A DNA stretch of 64,000 nt from Acholeplasma equirhinis (GTDB taxonomy: Bacteria; Bacillota_I; Bacilli_A; Acholeplasmatales; Acholeplasmataceae), in contig NZ_JAFIDC010000001.1 of NCBI RefSeq assembly GCF_017052655.1, positions 62,001 to 126,000 on the forward strand. Direction: 5' to 3'. This document shows positions 42,583 to 52,660 of this stretch, piece by piece. Numbering within the stretch: the first letter of the stretch is position 1; every line of letters begins with the position of its first letter. The position numbers and the translations under genes are program-made. A model generated the notes under the pieces. The model ran no database searches, was not told the DNA's origin, and saw nothing but the letters and a program-made list of their open reading frames with translations.

Positions 42583-43557
42583 ATGTTAACAAGAAAATAC
42601 AATTTTGAGAAAGATGCACTTTTTGTTATTACTGGTGGTGCAGGATTCATTGGTTCGAATTTAAGTGAAGCATTAGTCAATATGGGTTATAGAGTTCGCG
42701 TTTTAGATGATCTTTCAAATGGAAATATTCATAATTTGCACTCAATAGCTAACAACCCTTTATTTGAATTTATAAAAGGGGATATTCGTAATTATGATAC
42801 ATGTTTAAAAATAACAAAAGATGCTACATATGTTTTGCACCAAGCTGCATGGGGAAGTGTTCCTCGAAGTATAGAAATGCCTCAATTATATGAGGAGATT
42901 AATATTAAAGGTACACTTAATATGTTGGAAGCAAGTAGAGTGAACAAAGTTAAAAGATTTGTTTATGCTTCAAGTTCCTCAGTATATGGTGATGAACCTA
43001 ATTTACCTAAATATGAAGGAAGAGAGGGAAAACTCTTATCACCTTATGCTCTAACAAAACGAGTTAATGAAGAATATGCTCGATTATATTGGGAACTATA
43101 TCAATTACCAACAATTGGACTAAGATATTTTAATGTATTTGGTAGAAAGCAAAATCCAGATGGACAATATGCTGCTGTGGTACCTAAATTTATTAAAACA
43201 TTAATGAAGGGACAAAAACCAATAATCTATGGTGACGGGCAACAAAGTAGAGATTTTACTTATATTGAAAATGTAATTGAAGCAAATTTAAAGTCATGTT
43301 TAGCTAACCAAGATGCATTCGGAAAGGCTTTTAACATAGCATTTGGCTCAAGAATCACTTTAATTGAAATGTATAATATTATTTCACAGAAGCTTAATAA
43401 AACAATTGAACCTTTTTTTACGCAAGAAAGAAGGGGAGACATTAGGCATAGTTTAGCTGACATTTCTGCTGCTAAACAACTTTTGAAATATGACCCACAA
43501 TATGACTTTTTAAAAGGTATTACCGAATCGATTGATTGGTATTTAAATAATTTATAA
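42583..43557 (+). CDS. UDP-HexNAc(A) 4-epimerase (TviC/WbpP-like)
   Basis: 324 residues from ATG 42583 (AAGGAAAT upstream); the frame is open further upstream but only over the preceding gene. Extended SDR: FVITGGAGFIGSNLSEAL, VLDDLSNG, ASSSSVYGDEP, LSPYALTKRVNEEYA (Tyr-x-x-x-Lys) and LRYFNVFGRKQNPDGQYAAVVPKFI. The RQNPDGxYAAVxPxF and GSVPRSIEMP segments are typical of the UDP-GlcNAc/GalNAc 4-epimerases that partner TviB/WbpO. Together the two genes likely make UDP-GalNAcA. Confidence 0.9.
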   Translation: MLTRKYNFEKDALFVITGGAGFIGSNLSEALVNMGYRVRVLDDLSNGNIHNLHSIANNPLFEFIKGDIRNYDTCLKITKDATYVLHQAAWGSVPRSIEMPQLYEEINIKGTLNMLEASRVNKVKRFVYASSSSVYGDEPNLPKYEGREGKLLSPYALTKRVNEEYARLYWELYQLPTIGLRYFNVFGRKQNPDGQYAAVVPKFIKTLMKGQKPIIYGDGQQSRDFTYIENVIEANLKSCLANQDAFGKAFNIAFGSRITLIEMYNIISQKLNKTIEPFFTQERRGDIRHSLADISAAKQLLKYDPQYDFLKGITESIDWYLNNL

Positions 43558-43576
43558 GAAAAAAGGAAGGACATTT

Positions 43577-44695
43577 ATGCGAGGAACAATAATCTATGCA
43601 GGAGGATTTGAGCTGCCAGATAAAAATGCAGCCGCTCATAGAGTTATAGCAAATGCGAAAATTTTAAAAAAAATTGGTTACAATGTTGTATTTGTTTCTC
43701 CAAAAAATGAAATAACTGATAACAAAAACCTGGTTTTTAGTGAAATTCTTGGATTCGAGGCTTGGGAATATCCAAAAGCAAAAGGAAAGTTAGGCATTAT
43801 ACGGAAAAACTTTGAATATAAATATTTATTAGAAACTGTAAAAAAATATAATGATATAACAGCAATTATTTTATATAATTACCCATCATTTGGGTTGTTT
43901 AATGTCAGAAGATATTCGAAGAAAAAAGATATTAAATTAATCGGAGACATAACTGAATGGTATCAACCATTAAATCCATTTGTCAAACTTGATTCATTTT
44001 TAAGAATGAGATATTTAAACAAAAAAATGGATGGTTTAATATGTATTTCAACTTATTTAACGAAACACTATAAAAAAAATATTTCCAATATTATAACAGT
44101 TCCACCATTAATAGATAAAAATGATCAAAAATGGAATGAATTATCAAGACATATTAAAAAAAGTAATGATAACAAAATACATTTAATTTATGCTGGATCA
44201 CCAGGAAGAAAAGATAAAATAAAATTAATTATTGAATCAATAGAAGGTTTCAATAACTTAGAATTGTCTGTAATTGGGTTGAATAAGAAGGATATTAAAT
44301 CAACAATTCCAAACAATGTAACATTTCATGGTAGATTATCTCATAGTGAAAGTTTAGTAAAACTTAAGTATTCTGATTTTTCAATTTTTATAAGAGAAGT
44401 TAATAAAGTTAGCAAAGCTGGATTTCCTACAAAATTTGTTGAATCAATTTCCATGGGAATTCCTGTTATAACAAATAATACAAGTGATTTATTGGATTAT
44501 TTTGAAGATGATATTGGTTACTTAATTCCCAATTATTCAAAAAAGGAATTAATAAAAATATTTGAAACAATTGATTCTAATGGTATCGAGATCAGTAAAA
44601 AAATGAAGTCAATTTTAATTGAAAAAAAAGACTCATTTGACATTTGCAAGTATGAAGAAAAATTCATTGATTTTGTGAAGGGGTTATGTATATGA
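43577..44695 (+). CDS. Glycosyltransferase (GT4-like)
   Basis: 372 residues. GT-B architecture with a divergent N-terminal domain (IIYAGGFELPDKNAAAHRVIANAKIL), VPPLIDKNDQKW linker and donor domain LIYAGSPGRKDKIKLIIES, FVESISMGIPVITNN (Glu motif). The donor is not predictable. AAGGAAGG precedes the ATG. It and the next three genes are rich in Asn, Lys and Ile and more AT-rich than the flanking sugar-nucleotide genes, as usual for strain-variable serotype genes. Confidence 0.82.
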   Translation: MRGTIIYAGGFELPDKNAAAHRVIANAKILKKIGYNVVFVSPKNEITDNKNLVFSEILGFEAWEYPKAKGKLGIIRKNFEYKYLLETVKKYNDITAIILYNYPSFGLFNVRRYSKKKDIKLIGDITEWYQPLNPFVKLDSFLRMRYLNKKMDGLICISTYLTKHYKKNISNIITVPPLIDKNDQKWNELSRHIKKSNDNKIHLIYAGSPGRKDKIKLIIESIEGFNNLELSVIGLNKKDIKSTIPNNVTFHGRLSHSESLVKLKYSDFSIFIREVNKVSKAGFPTKFVESISMGIPVITNNTSDLLDYFEDDIGYLIPNYSKKELIKIFETIDSNGIEISKKMKSILIEKKDSFDICKYEEKFIDFVKGLCI

Positions 44696-45591
44696 ATGAA
44701 TATAGTTATAAATTATCAATTGTATATATAACTTGTAATCGTGTTGATGAATTAATGACTTCAATTATTTCAGTAACAAAAAATACTTCAGTTTTATTCG
44801 AAATAGTTCTTGTAGATAATGGTTCAACTGATTTAACTGAGAATACTTTTATATCATACTGTGAAGAAAATAGAATTCCATTTAAATATCATAAATTAGA
44901 CCAAAATACTGGTGTAAGTTATGCACGTAATATTGGATATAAATTAGCAGAAGGAGAAATACTATTTTTTATAGATGATGATGCAAAAATTACAAAAGAC
45001 AATCATTCTCTAGATGACATAGTATCGAAATTCAACCAAGATAAATCCCTCTTTGCTGCAACAGGAATATCTATAGATCAAAGATTTGGTGGTGTTTTCC
45101 CATTTAAATTATCAAATAATCAAAATAAACCGTATAAAAAGATTCAAAATTATGTAGGATTTAATCATTTTGTTAGGAATAAATTCAACAAGAAAGATTA
45201 CTTATATCCTGATAATTTATTTTATGGATCTGAAGAATTATATGTGAGTTTTACAATACTAAAACTTAATGGTTACATTGGATATTTTGAAAATCATGAA
45301 GTAACGCATTATCCTAGTATGAATACAAGAATTTCAAGAAAAGATGCAAAAATGAATGGTCATATTAATACATTTGTAATAAAATCATATTTCATTCATT
45401 GGTCATTTAGATTAATTTCATACATATTATTTTTATTAAGAATTCTAAGATTTTCAAAATTTAATATTTTTAAAACATTCAAAATGCTTAAAATAAAGAG
45501 AACTCGATACAATAAGAAATTTATAAATAGATTATCATTCAAACAAACTTTACATGCAATTAAAGAATATGGAGTACTTAATGTATTATAA
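44692..45591 (+). CDS. Glycosyltransferase, GT2 family
   Basis: 299 residues from ATG 44692, eight bases after AAGGGG (an ATG six bases earlier is too close to the Shine-Dalgarno). GT-A fold: SIVYITCNRVDELMTSI, EIVLVDNGSTDLT, GVSYARNIGYKLAEGEILFFIDDDA (Asp-x-Asp metal site). A C-terminal hydrophobic stretch (FRLISYILFLLRIL) may anchor it. It transfers a sugar from a nucleotide donor to the growing repeat unit. It overlaps its neighbours on both sides. Confidence 0.87.
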   Translation: MNEYSYKLSIVYITCNRVDELMTSIISVTKNTSVLFEIVLVDNGSTDLTENTFISYCEENRIPFKYHKLDQNTGVSYARNIGYKLAEGEILFFIDDDAKITKDNHSLDDIVSKFNQDKSLFAATGISIDQRFGGVFPFKLSNNQNKPYKKIQNYVGFNHFVRNKFNKKDYLYPDNLFYGSEELYVSFTILKLNGYIGYFENHEVTHYPSMNTRISRKDAKMNGHINTFVIKSYFIHWSFRLISYILFLLRILRFSKFNIFKTFKMLKIKRTRYNKKFINRLSFKQTLHAIKEYGVLNVL

Positions 45592-46759
45592 AAATCTAAA
45601 AATATCACTAGAATCAATAGCGATTACAATTTTAATATTTATCGCACCATTCATGAGGTTGGTAATTTTTGATCGAGGTATTATTTTTTTAAGTTTATTT
45701 TTAGTCATACCGATCTATTTAATCGGAATATTTAAAAAATTAAGTACTAAATTAATCAAACTAGATATCTTTAGATTTCTGATATTTATTTTTATCCTTT
45801 ACCTAATTTTCTCAAGAGTATATTATTATGGAGCGGATGTAACTTTTTTTGATTTTGATGAAATAAAGTCACTATTGGTAGGATTGCTTTTATTTACATT
45901 TATACCAAATCAAAAAGAATTAAATTTATATTTTATTGCTTCTGTAATTTCAGCCATTATAATGGTATTCCTATATATACTTAGTTCTGAATACTACTTA
46001 GGAGGTGTGAGATTATACGTATTTTTAAATGAAGTTCCATTAGATCCAAATATGACTGCAGCAACTTTTTTTCTTCCGGTTATTTACTTGATTTCAATAG
46101 CGTCTGAAAAGAAAAATTGGTTTTTTAAAATTGCTACTTATGCACTAATTTTATTAAATATTTACTATACCATTTTAAGTGGTTCTCGTGGAGGATTATT
46201 TACAATTCTTGCATTAATATTTGGTACATTATTTTTCATTTATTACAAAAGAAATAAGATATTACAATTCTTCATTGTTTCTGGAATTATTTCAATTGCT
46301 CTAATCTTGATAGCATTAGGATTAGACTCTAACTTGCTATTGAGATTTAACTTATCATTTATTATTGAAACCGGTGGTTCTGGGCGTACAGAAATATGGA
46401 TAACTCAAATTGAGGAATTCTTTAAAAATACATCTATTTTTAACGCACTCTTTGGTTATGGTCAATACTCATCAATATATTACTTAGAAATTGCAGCACA
46501 TAATATATTAATTGAATATTTATGGGAAATTGGTTTAATTGGGTTAATTTATTACCTGATTCTAGTTATATACTTAATTGTCAAATCTTTAAAAAATAGG
46601 TCTTATAAAACTTTTGTTTTATTAATGGGTGTTTTGATGTGGTCTTCAACCATTTCGACAAATAATCAAGTTGTTTATTGGGTATTGTTATATATTTGCT
46701 ATTCAAATCTTAAGGTTGATACTATTATTAATACAAAACTTATCAAAGAAGGTGCTTAA
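45581..46759 (+). CDS. wzy: Polysaccharide polymerase (Wzy-like)
   Basis: 392 residues from ATG 45581 (GGAG six bases upstream). About ten to eleven hydrophobic helices, the LSGSRGG motif and the large extracellular loop before TGGSGRTEIWITQIEEFF, as in O-antigen/capsule polymerases. It joins lipid-linked repeat units outside the membrane. Position between glycosyltransferases and near the wzx flippase supports Wzx/Wzy-dependent assembly. Confidence 0.82.
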   Translation: MYYKNLKISLESIAITILIFIAPFMRLVIFDRGIIFLSLFLVIPIYLIGIFKKLSTKLIKLDIFRFLIFIFILYLIFSRVYYYGADVTFFDFDEIKSLLVGLLLFTFIPNQKELNLYFIASVISAIIMVFLYILSSEYYLGGVRLYVFLNEVPLDPNMTAATFFLPVIYLISIASEKKNWFFKIATYALILLNIYYTILSGSRGGLFTILALIFGTLFFIYYKRNKILQFFIVSGIISIALILIALGLDSNLLLRFNLSFIIETGGSGRTEIWITQIEEFFKNTSIFNALFGYGQYSSIYYLEIAAHNILIEYLWEIGLIGLIYYLILVIYLIVKSLKNRSYKTFVLLMGVLMWSSTISTNNQVVYWVLLYICYSNLKVDTIINTKLIKEGA

Positions 46760-46760
46760 T

Positions 46761-47879
46761 GTGAAAATTTTATATGTTATACCTGTAACCGGAAATGGTG
46801 GCATAGAAAAATTAGTGATAAATTGGGCAAAATTTTTTCTGTTACAAGGTCATGAAATTGAAATTTTAAGTTTCAATAAAGGTATCAATAATGAATTTTC
46901 AGATTTTAAAGTGTATTTTTTAGAAGATATAAAATCCAGAGGAAAATCTATTAGAGAAAAATTAAGTTTATTTTTCAGAGATAACCAATTTGATATTGTC
47001 CACTCACATGTCAACTTAAATAATGGAGTTGTGGCTAAAACACTTTTTAATTCAAAACACACAAAAGTTATTTCTCATTCACATACAGATACATACAGTA
47101 AATTTAATAGTGTTGCATCAAAAATATATCATATGTTCATTTACAAATGGTATAAAAAATATATTGTAAAATATAGTGATATGTTGATAAGCTGTAGTAT
47201 CAAGTCAGGGTTGTTTATGTTTGGAACCAAAACGAATTTTGAGATTCTATACAATGCTGTTGACACAAAAAAATTTATCTTTGATTCAAAATCCAGAAGT
47301 AAAATCCGCAATAAATTAAGTATTTCAGAAAATGAAAAAGTAATTATACACATTGGTCGATATAATGATCAAAAAAATCATAATTTCTTAATTCAAGTGT
47401 TTAAAAAATTATTAGATGAGCATCCAAAGATTAAGATGATATTAATCGGTGATGGTGAAAATTTCATAGATATACAATTTAAAATAAAACAGTACAAATT
47501 AATGGATAATATAATCTTAATTAAAGAAACTAATGAAATTAATGAATATTTATCAGCATCAGATTTATTTATACTACCTTCTAAATTTGAAGGATTTCCA
47601 ATCTCTATAATTGAAGCACAAATTAATGGATTAGATTGTATTATTTCTACAAATATCACGAGTGAAGTTGTAATAAATGAAAACGTATTTTCATTGAAAC
47701 TAAATCAATCAATTGATGAATGGTGTAAACTTATAAGTAAAGTACTATACAATGAAGCAATTGAAACTAAGCGAATTAATCATAGTAATATTGTCTCAAA
47801 TGAAAAATTTGACTTAAATTATCAGATAGAGGCTTTGTACAAAATCTATAATAGATTGGAGAATCAAAATAATGTTTAA
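46761..47879 (+). CDS. Glycosyltransferase, GT4 family (GTG start)
   Basis: 372 residues from GTG 46761, six bases after AAGGTG and one base after the wzy stop; upstream ATGs lie inside wzy. GT-B motifs: ILYVIPVTGNGGIEKLVINWA, VHSHVN, LYNAVDTKKF, IIHIGRYNDQKNHNFLI, LIGDGEN and LPSKFEGFPISIIEAQINGLDCI. EGFPIS is the usual retaining-GT4 donor motif. It overlaps capE by eight bases. Confidence 0.88.
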   Translation: MKILYVIPVTGNGGIEKLVINWAKFFLLQGHEIEILSFNKGINNEFSDFKVYFLEDIKSRGKSIREKLSLFFRDNQFDIVHSHVNLNNGVVAKTLFNSKHTKVISHSHTDTYSKFNSVASKIYHMFIYKWYKKYIVKYSDMLISCSIKSGLFMFGTKTNFEILYNAVDTKKFIFDSKSRSKIRNKLSISENEKVIIHIGRYNDQKNHNFLIQVFKKLLDEHPKIKMILIGDGENFIDIQFKIKQYKLMDNIILIKETNEINEYLSASDLFILPSKFEGFPISIIEAQINGLDCIISTNITSEVVINENVFSLKLNQSIDEWCKLISKVLYNEAIETKRINHSNIVSNEKFDLNYQIEALYKIYNRLENQNNV

Positions 47880-48867
47880 AAATAAAATCATTTTAGTAAC
47901 TGGTGGTACCGGATCTTTTGGTAACTCAGTAGTTAGTCGATTTTTATCAACAGACGTAAAGGAAATTAGAATTTTATCTCGTGATGAAAAGAAACAAGAA
48001 GACATGAGAAAATTCTATACAAATGATAAATTAAAATTTTATATTGGTGATGTCAGAGAATACAACTCTATTGAAGGTGCTTTTATTGGTGTTGACTACG
48101 TTTTCCATGCAGCAGCATTAAAACAAGTGCCATCTTGTGAATTCTATCCGATGGAAGCTGTTAAAACAAATGTTATTGGATCAGATAATGTAATTACAGC
48201 TTGTGTGAAGAACAAAGTTAAAAAAGCTATTTTCTTATCAACCGATAAAGCAGCATATCCAATTAATGCTATGGGTATGAGTAAAGCAATGATGGAAAAG
48301 AATGTTATTGCAAGATCTCGTCAATTAACTGATGGTGATACAGTACTATGCTTAACACGATATGGTAATGTTATGGCTTCTCGTGGTTCTGTGATTCCTT
48401 TATTCTTAGATCAAATTGCTGCAAATAAACCAATTACAATTACAAATCCTGAAATGACACGTTTCATGATGACATTAGAGGATGCAGTAGATTTAGTTTT
48501 ATATGCTTACGAAAATGGGAACCAAGGTGACCTGTTTGTTCAAAAAGCACCAGCAGCAACAATCGACGTGTTAGCTAAAGCAGTTCTTGATTTAAAAGGT
48601 TCAAAAACAGAACCAGTTTATATTGGAACTCGTCACGGTGAAAAACTGTATGAAGTTTTAGTTACAGAAGAAGAAATGGTTAAAGCTGAAGATTTAGGTG
48701 ATTTCTTTAGAATTCCTGCTGATAACAGAAATTTAAATTACGATAAATTTGTTGACAAAGGTTCTAAAAAACTTCAACAAGTTGAATCATATCATTCACA
48801 CAATACAGCAAGACTTGATGTAGAGGGTATGAAAAAACTTCTTAAGAAATTAGATTTATTTAAGTAG
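47872..48867 (+). CDS. capE: UDP-GlcNAc 4,6-dehydratase/5-epimerase (CapE/FnlA/WbjB)
   Basis: 331 residues, soluble SDR without membrane helices. ILVTGGTGSFGNSVVSRFL, FHAAALKQVPSCEFYPMEAVKTNV, LSTDKAAYPINAMGMSKAMMEK (Met-x-x-x-Lys active site) and TRYGNVMASRGSVIPLF identify the CapE/FnlA group. It is the first enzyme of UDP-N-acetyl-L-fucosamine synthesis. capF and capG follow directly, so the pathway is complete. Codon use is closer to housekeeping genes than to the preceding glycosyltransferases. Confidence 0.93.
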   Translation: MFKNKIILVTGGTGSFGNSVVSRFLSTDVKEIRILSRDEKKQEDMRKFYTNDKLKFYIGDVREYNSIEGAFIGVDYVFHAAALKQVPSCEFYPMEAVKTNVIGSDNVITACVKNKVKKAIFLSTDKAAYPINAMGMSKAMMEKNVIARSRQLTDGDTVLCLTRYGNVMASRGSVIPLFLDQIAANKPITITNPEMTRFMMTLEDAVDLVLYAYENGNQGDLFVQKAPAATIDVLAKAVLDLKGSKTEPVYIGTRHGEKLYEVLVTEEEMVKAEDLGDFFRIPADNRNLNYDKFVDKGSKKLQQVESYHSHNTARLDVEGMKKLLKKLDLFK

Positions 48868-48873
48868 GTATTT

Positions 48874-49983
48874 ATGAAAATTTTAGTAACTGGAGCCAAG
48901 GGTTTCATAGGAAAAAACTTAATTGTTGAACTAAAAAATCATGGTTACAAAGATATTTTTGAATATGATATGGATTCAACACTAGAGGAACTAGAAACAT
49001 ATGCAAAAGAATGTGAGTTTGTTTTTCATCTGGCAGGTGTTAATCGTCCAAAAGAGGAAAAAGAATTTGTTGAAGGTAACTATGGATTTACTTCAACCTT
49101 ATTAGAACAGTTAAAAAAATTCAAAAATAAAAGCACAATTGTACTTTCATCATCAATACAAGCAGCACTTGAAAACCCATATGGTATAAGTAAGAAAATG
49201 GGTGAAGAGTTACTCTTTAATTATGGAAAAGATACTGGTGCAAAAGTATTGGTTTATCGTTTTGCAAATGTATTTGGTAAATGGTGCAGACCGAACTACA
49301 ATAGTGCAGTTGCAACATTCTCCTATAATATAGCAAGAGATTTACCAATTACAGTTAACAACAGAGATGTTGAATTAAACTTAATTTATATTGATGATTT
49401 GGTTTCTGAACTCATTAGAAGTTTAAAAGGTGAAGAAAATAGAAAAGATGATTATTGTTATGTTGAACCAGTTCATAAAGTAACACTCGGAAAGATTGTT
49501 GATTTACTGTATTCTTTTAAAGAATCACGTATGAATAGACAAATACCAAATACCGAAGATCCATTTATTAAGAAGTTATATTCAAACTATTTAAGCTATT
49601 TACCAACTGATCAATTTAGTTATGATTTAAAAATGAATATTGACCATCGCGGATCATTTACTGAATTCATTAAGTCTCCAGACCGAGGTCAAGTTTCAAT
49701 AAACATTTCTAAACCTGGAATTATTAAAGGTAATCACTGGCATCATACTAAAAATGAGAAGTTTTTAGTAGTCAGTGGAAAAGGGGTTATCCGATTTAGA
49801 AAAGTTGATGAAACTGAAGTGATTGAATATTTTGTTAGTGGTGAAAAATTACAAGTTGTAGATATTCCACCTGGATATACACATAATATTGAAAATTTAG
49901 GTGACACTGATATGGTTACAGTAATGTGGGCAAATGAAAAATTTGACCCAGAAAAACCAGATACTTATTTTGTGGAGGTTTAA
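48874..49983 (+). CDS. capF: Bifunctional UDP-sugar reductase/epimerase (CapF/FnlB/WbjC)
   Basis: 369 residues with two domains: N-terminal SDR (MKILVTGAKGFIGKNLIVEL, ENPYGISKKMGEELL) and, from ~245, a C-terminal zinc cupin (KPGIIKGNHWHHTKNEKFLVVSGKGVIRFRK, DIPPGYTHNIENLG). This fusion is diagnostic for CapF: the cupin epimerises C3 and the SDR reduces C4. It lies six bases after capE. Confidence 0.94.
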   Translation: MKILVTGAKGFIGKNLIVELKNHGYKDIFEYDMDSTLEELETYAKECEFVFHLAGVNRPKEEKEFVEGNYGFTSTLLEQLKKFKNKSTIVLSSSIQAALENPYGISKKMGEELLFNYGKDTGAKVLVYRFANVFGKWCRPNYNSAVATFSYNIARDLPITVNNRDVELNLIYIDDLVSELIRSLKGEENRKDDYCYVEPVHKVTLGKIVDLLYSFKESRMNRQIPNTEDPFIKKLYSNYLSYLPTDQFSYDLKMNIDHRGSFTEFIKSPDRGQVSINISKPGIIKGNHWHHTKNEKFLVVSGKGVIRFRKVDETEVIEYFVSGEKLQVVDIPPGYTHNIENLGDTDMVTVMWANEKFDPEKPDTYFVEV

Positions 49984-49984
49984 T

Positions 49985-51106
49985 ATGAAAAAACTGAAAG
50001 TAATGACTGTTGTAGGAACTAGACCTGAAATTATACGACTTTCCGCAGTGATAAAAAAACTTGAATCATCAGAAGCAATCGAACATGTTTTAGTTCATAC
50101 TGGTCAAAACTATGATTATGAACTAAATGAAGTGTTCTTTAAAGATTTAGATTTAAAGAAACCAGATTACTTCTTAGATGCTGCGAATGGTGGTGCAGTT
50201 GAAACAATTGGAAACATTTTAAGCAAAATAGATCCAATTTTAGATTCTGTTAAACCGGATGCATTTTTAGTTCTAGGTGATACGAATTCATGTTTAGCTG
50301 CAATTGCTGCAAAAAGAAGACACACTCCAATTTTCCATATGGAAGCTGGTAATAGATGTTTTGATCAACGTGTACCTGAAGAAACAAATAGAAAAATTGT
50401 TGACCATATCTCAGATATTAACCTCCCATATAGTGATATTGCAAGAGAATATTTATTAAGAGAAGGTATTGCACCTGATCGTGTAATTAAAACAGGATCT
50501 CCAATGTTTGAAGTATTAAATCAACATATGGACAAAATCCAAAAATCTAATGTACTTGAAAGACTTGGTTTAAAACAAGGCCAATATTTTGTTGTTTCAG
50601 CACATAGAGAAGAGAATATTAATTCAAATAACTTCTTTGATTTAGTAGAAACTTTAAATGCAATTGCTGAAACCTATCAAATGCCAATTATTGTATCAAC
50701 ACATCCAAGAACAAGAAAGATGATTGAAGCAAAGGATGTAAAATTCCATCCGTTAGTTCAAACATTAAAACCACTTGGATTTGTTGATTACAATAAATTA
50801 CAAATCGAATCTAAGGCTGTTTTAAGTGATAGTGGAACTATTAGTGAAGAATCTTCAATTCTTAAATTTAGAGCATTAAATATTAGACAAGCACATGAGC
50901 GTCCAGAAGCAATGGAAGAAGGTGCTGTTATGATGGTAGGTTTAAAGACTGAGAGAATCATGCAAGGACTAAAAGTGTTAGAAACACAAAATAAAGAAAC
51001 AATTAGATATGTAGAAGATTATTCAATGCCTAATGTTTCTGAGAAAGTTTTAAGAATTATTTTAAGTTATACAGATTATATAAATAGAGTAGTTTGGAGT
51101 AAGTAA
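49985..51106 (+). CDS. capG: UDP-HexNAc 2-epimerase (CapG/FnlC/WbjD)
   Basis: 373 residues from ATG 49985 (GGAGG upstream, at the end of capF). Motifs of non-hydrolysing UDP-GlcNAc 2-epimerases: VVGTRPEIIRLSAVI, VHTGQNYD, GDTNSCLAAI, FHMEAGNRCFDQRVPEETNRKIVDHISD, SAHREENI, LSDSGTISEES. FDQRVPEE and the gene order identify the CapG subgroup, which completes UDP-L-FucNAc. Confidence 0.93.
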   Translation: MKKLKVMTVVGTRPEIIRLSAVIKKLESSEAIEHVLVHTGQNYDYELNEVFFKDLDLKKPDYFLDAANGGAVETIGNILSKIDPILDSVKPDAFLVLGDTNSCLAAIAAKRRHTPIFHMEAGNRCFDQRVPEETNRKIVDHISDINLPYSDIAREYLLREGIAPDRVIKTGSPMFEVLNQHMDKIQKSNVLERLGLKQGQYFVVSAHREENINSNNFFDLVETLNAIAETYQMPIIVSTHPRTRKMIEAKDVKFHPLVQTLKPLGFVDYNKLQIESKAVLSDSGTISEESSILKFRALNIRQAHERPEAMEEGAVMMVGLKTERIMQGLKVLETQNKETIRYVEDYSMPNVSEKVLRIILSYTDYINRVVWSK

Positions 51107-51117
51107 AATTAAAGAAC

Positions 51118-52647
51118 ATGGATAAAAAGAGGGCATTATTAAACATAATTACATCAACGATATTCAAGGTAATACTTATCATTGTCGGTTTATATACAAG
51201 ACGATTTTTGATAATGTCTCTTGGAAGTGAAGCGAACGGATTATTTTCTTTATATATGAGTATTGTAGGCTTCTTAGCAGTTGCTGAACTTGGTATAGGA
51301 ACAGCAATCGCATTTAGTTTATATAAACCAATTGTACAGAATGATAAAGATCAAATTTCAGCATTATACTATTTATTTAAAAAACTTTATACTTATATAT
51401 CAGGTATTGTTTTAGTATTAGGTTTAATCATTATTCCATTTTTGCCAACACTTGCTAAAGATCAAACTAATACATTTAATTTATATACCACATTTGGTTT
51501 ATATTTTATATCAACAATATTGACCTATTTTTATGCATTTAAAACGTCCTTTATAGATGCACATAAAGATAAATATATTACTATCACCATTCGATCAGTT
51601 GCACAGATTTTAGAAGCACTATTACAAATAATTTTACTTACACTATTTAAATCATTTGAACTATTCTTTTTAGTGGCAGTTATTTCTAATATTCTCCAAT
51701 GGGTAATAACAAATATTATATTCAAGAGATTTTATAGTAATAGTATAAATGGAAACAAAAATCTTGATATAGAAATAAAAAATGAAGTTATAAGAAATAC
51801 TAAATCAATGTTTATGCACAAACTAGGAGGTATTCTAGTTGTTACTTTGAATAACATTGTAATTAGTGCGTTTGTAAGTGTGATAGCATTAGGATATTTT
51901 TCAAATTATCAAACAATTATTAATGGAATAAATAGTTTGCTTGTATTGATTTTTGTTTCACTAACACCAATAATTGGACATTCATTTATAAACGTAAGCA
52001 TTAAAATATCACATGAGCAATTTAAAATGATCTACATTTTAAATGTTTTTGTTAGTTTTTTAATCTATTTAGGTTTTTTAGCAATAGCAGACAACTTAAT
52101 TTCAATAATTTTTGATTCTTCTTTAATTTTGGATAAAACTATAGTTATTGCCTTTTCAATCAATTATTTTGTTCAATTTTTAAGACAAACTGTATTGGTT
52201 TATAAGGATGCTACTGGCAATTTTTATTACGATAGATTTAAACCAATTATTGAAGGTATAATCAATATTATACTTTCTATAGTTCTTGTAATTTTATTTG
52301 GACCTATTGGTGTTCTTGTCTCAACAATAATTACAAATATATTTATTTGCCATATTGTTGAACCATATGTGCTATATAAACATAGTTTTAATTTAAAACC
52401 ATTCAAATACATAGTTTCAAATTATGCAGTCATATTTATATATATTATTACAGTATTTGTTTTTGAATTGTTACCTTTACCAACAAATAATAATGTTTAT
52501 CTAGATTTAATTCTAAAAGGGTTTACTTCGGTTTTTGTCACAGTTACTGTCTTCCTAGTAATGAGTCTCTTCTCTAAAGAACTTAGAAATTTTATGAAAT
52601 TCAGTTTTAAAAGGATTTTTAATATTGTGAAAAAAAATAAGTCGTAA
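51118..52647 (+). CDS. wzx: Polysaccharide flippase (Wzx-like, MOP superfamily)
   Basis: 509 residues with about twelve to fourteen hydrophobic helices; the N-terminal RRFLIMSLGSEANGLFSLYMSIVGFLAVAELGIGTAIAFSLYKP is typical of PST/Wzx exporters. It would flip lipid-linked repeat units to the outer face before Wzy polymerisation. The ribosome binding site is weak, so coupling to capG may matter. Confidence 0.87.
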   Translation: MDKKRALLNIITSTIFKVILIIVGLYTRRFLIMSLGSEANGLFSLYMSIVGFLAVAELGIGTAIAFSLYKPIVQNDKDQISALYYLFKKLYTYISGIVLVLGLIIIPFLPTLAKDQTNTFNLYTTFGLYFISTILTYFYAFKTSFIDAHKDKYITITIRSVAQILEALLQIILLTLFKSFELFFLVAVISNILQWVITNIIFKRFYSNSINGNKNLDIEIKNEVIRNTKSMFMHKLGGILVVTLNNIVISAFVSVIALGYFSNYQTIINGINSLLVLIFVSLTPIIGHSFINVSIKISHEQFKMIYILNVFVSFLIYLGFLAIADNLISIIFDSSLILDKTIVIAFSINYFVQFLRQTVLVYKDATGNFYYDRFKPIIEGIINIILSIVLVILFGPIGVLVSTIITNIFICHIVEPYVLYKHSFNLKPFKYIVSNYAVIFIYIITVFVFELLPLPTNNNVYLDLILKGFTSVFVTVTVFLVMSLFSKELRNFMKFSFKRIFNIVKKNKS

Positions 52648-52660
52648 TTTGAGGTGAAAA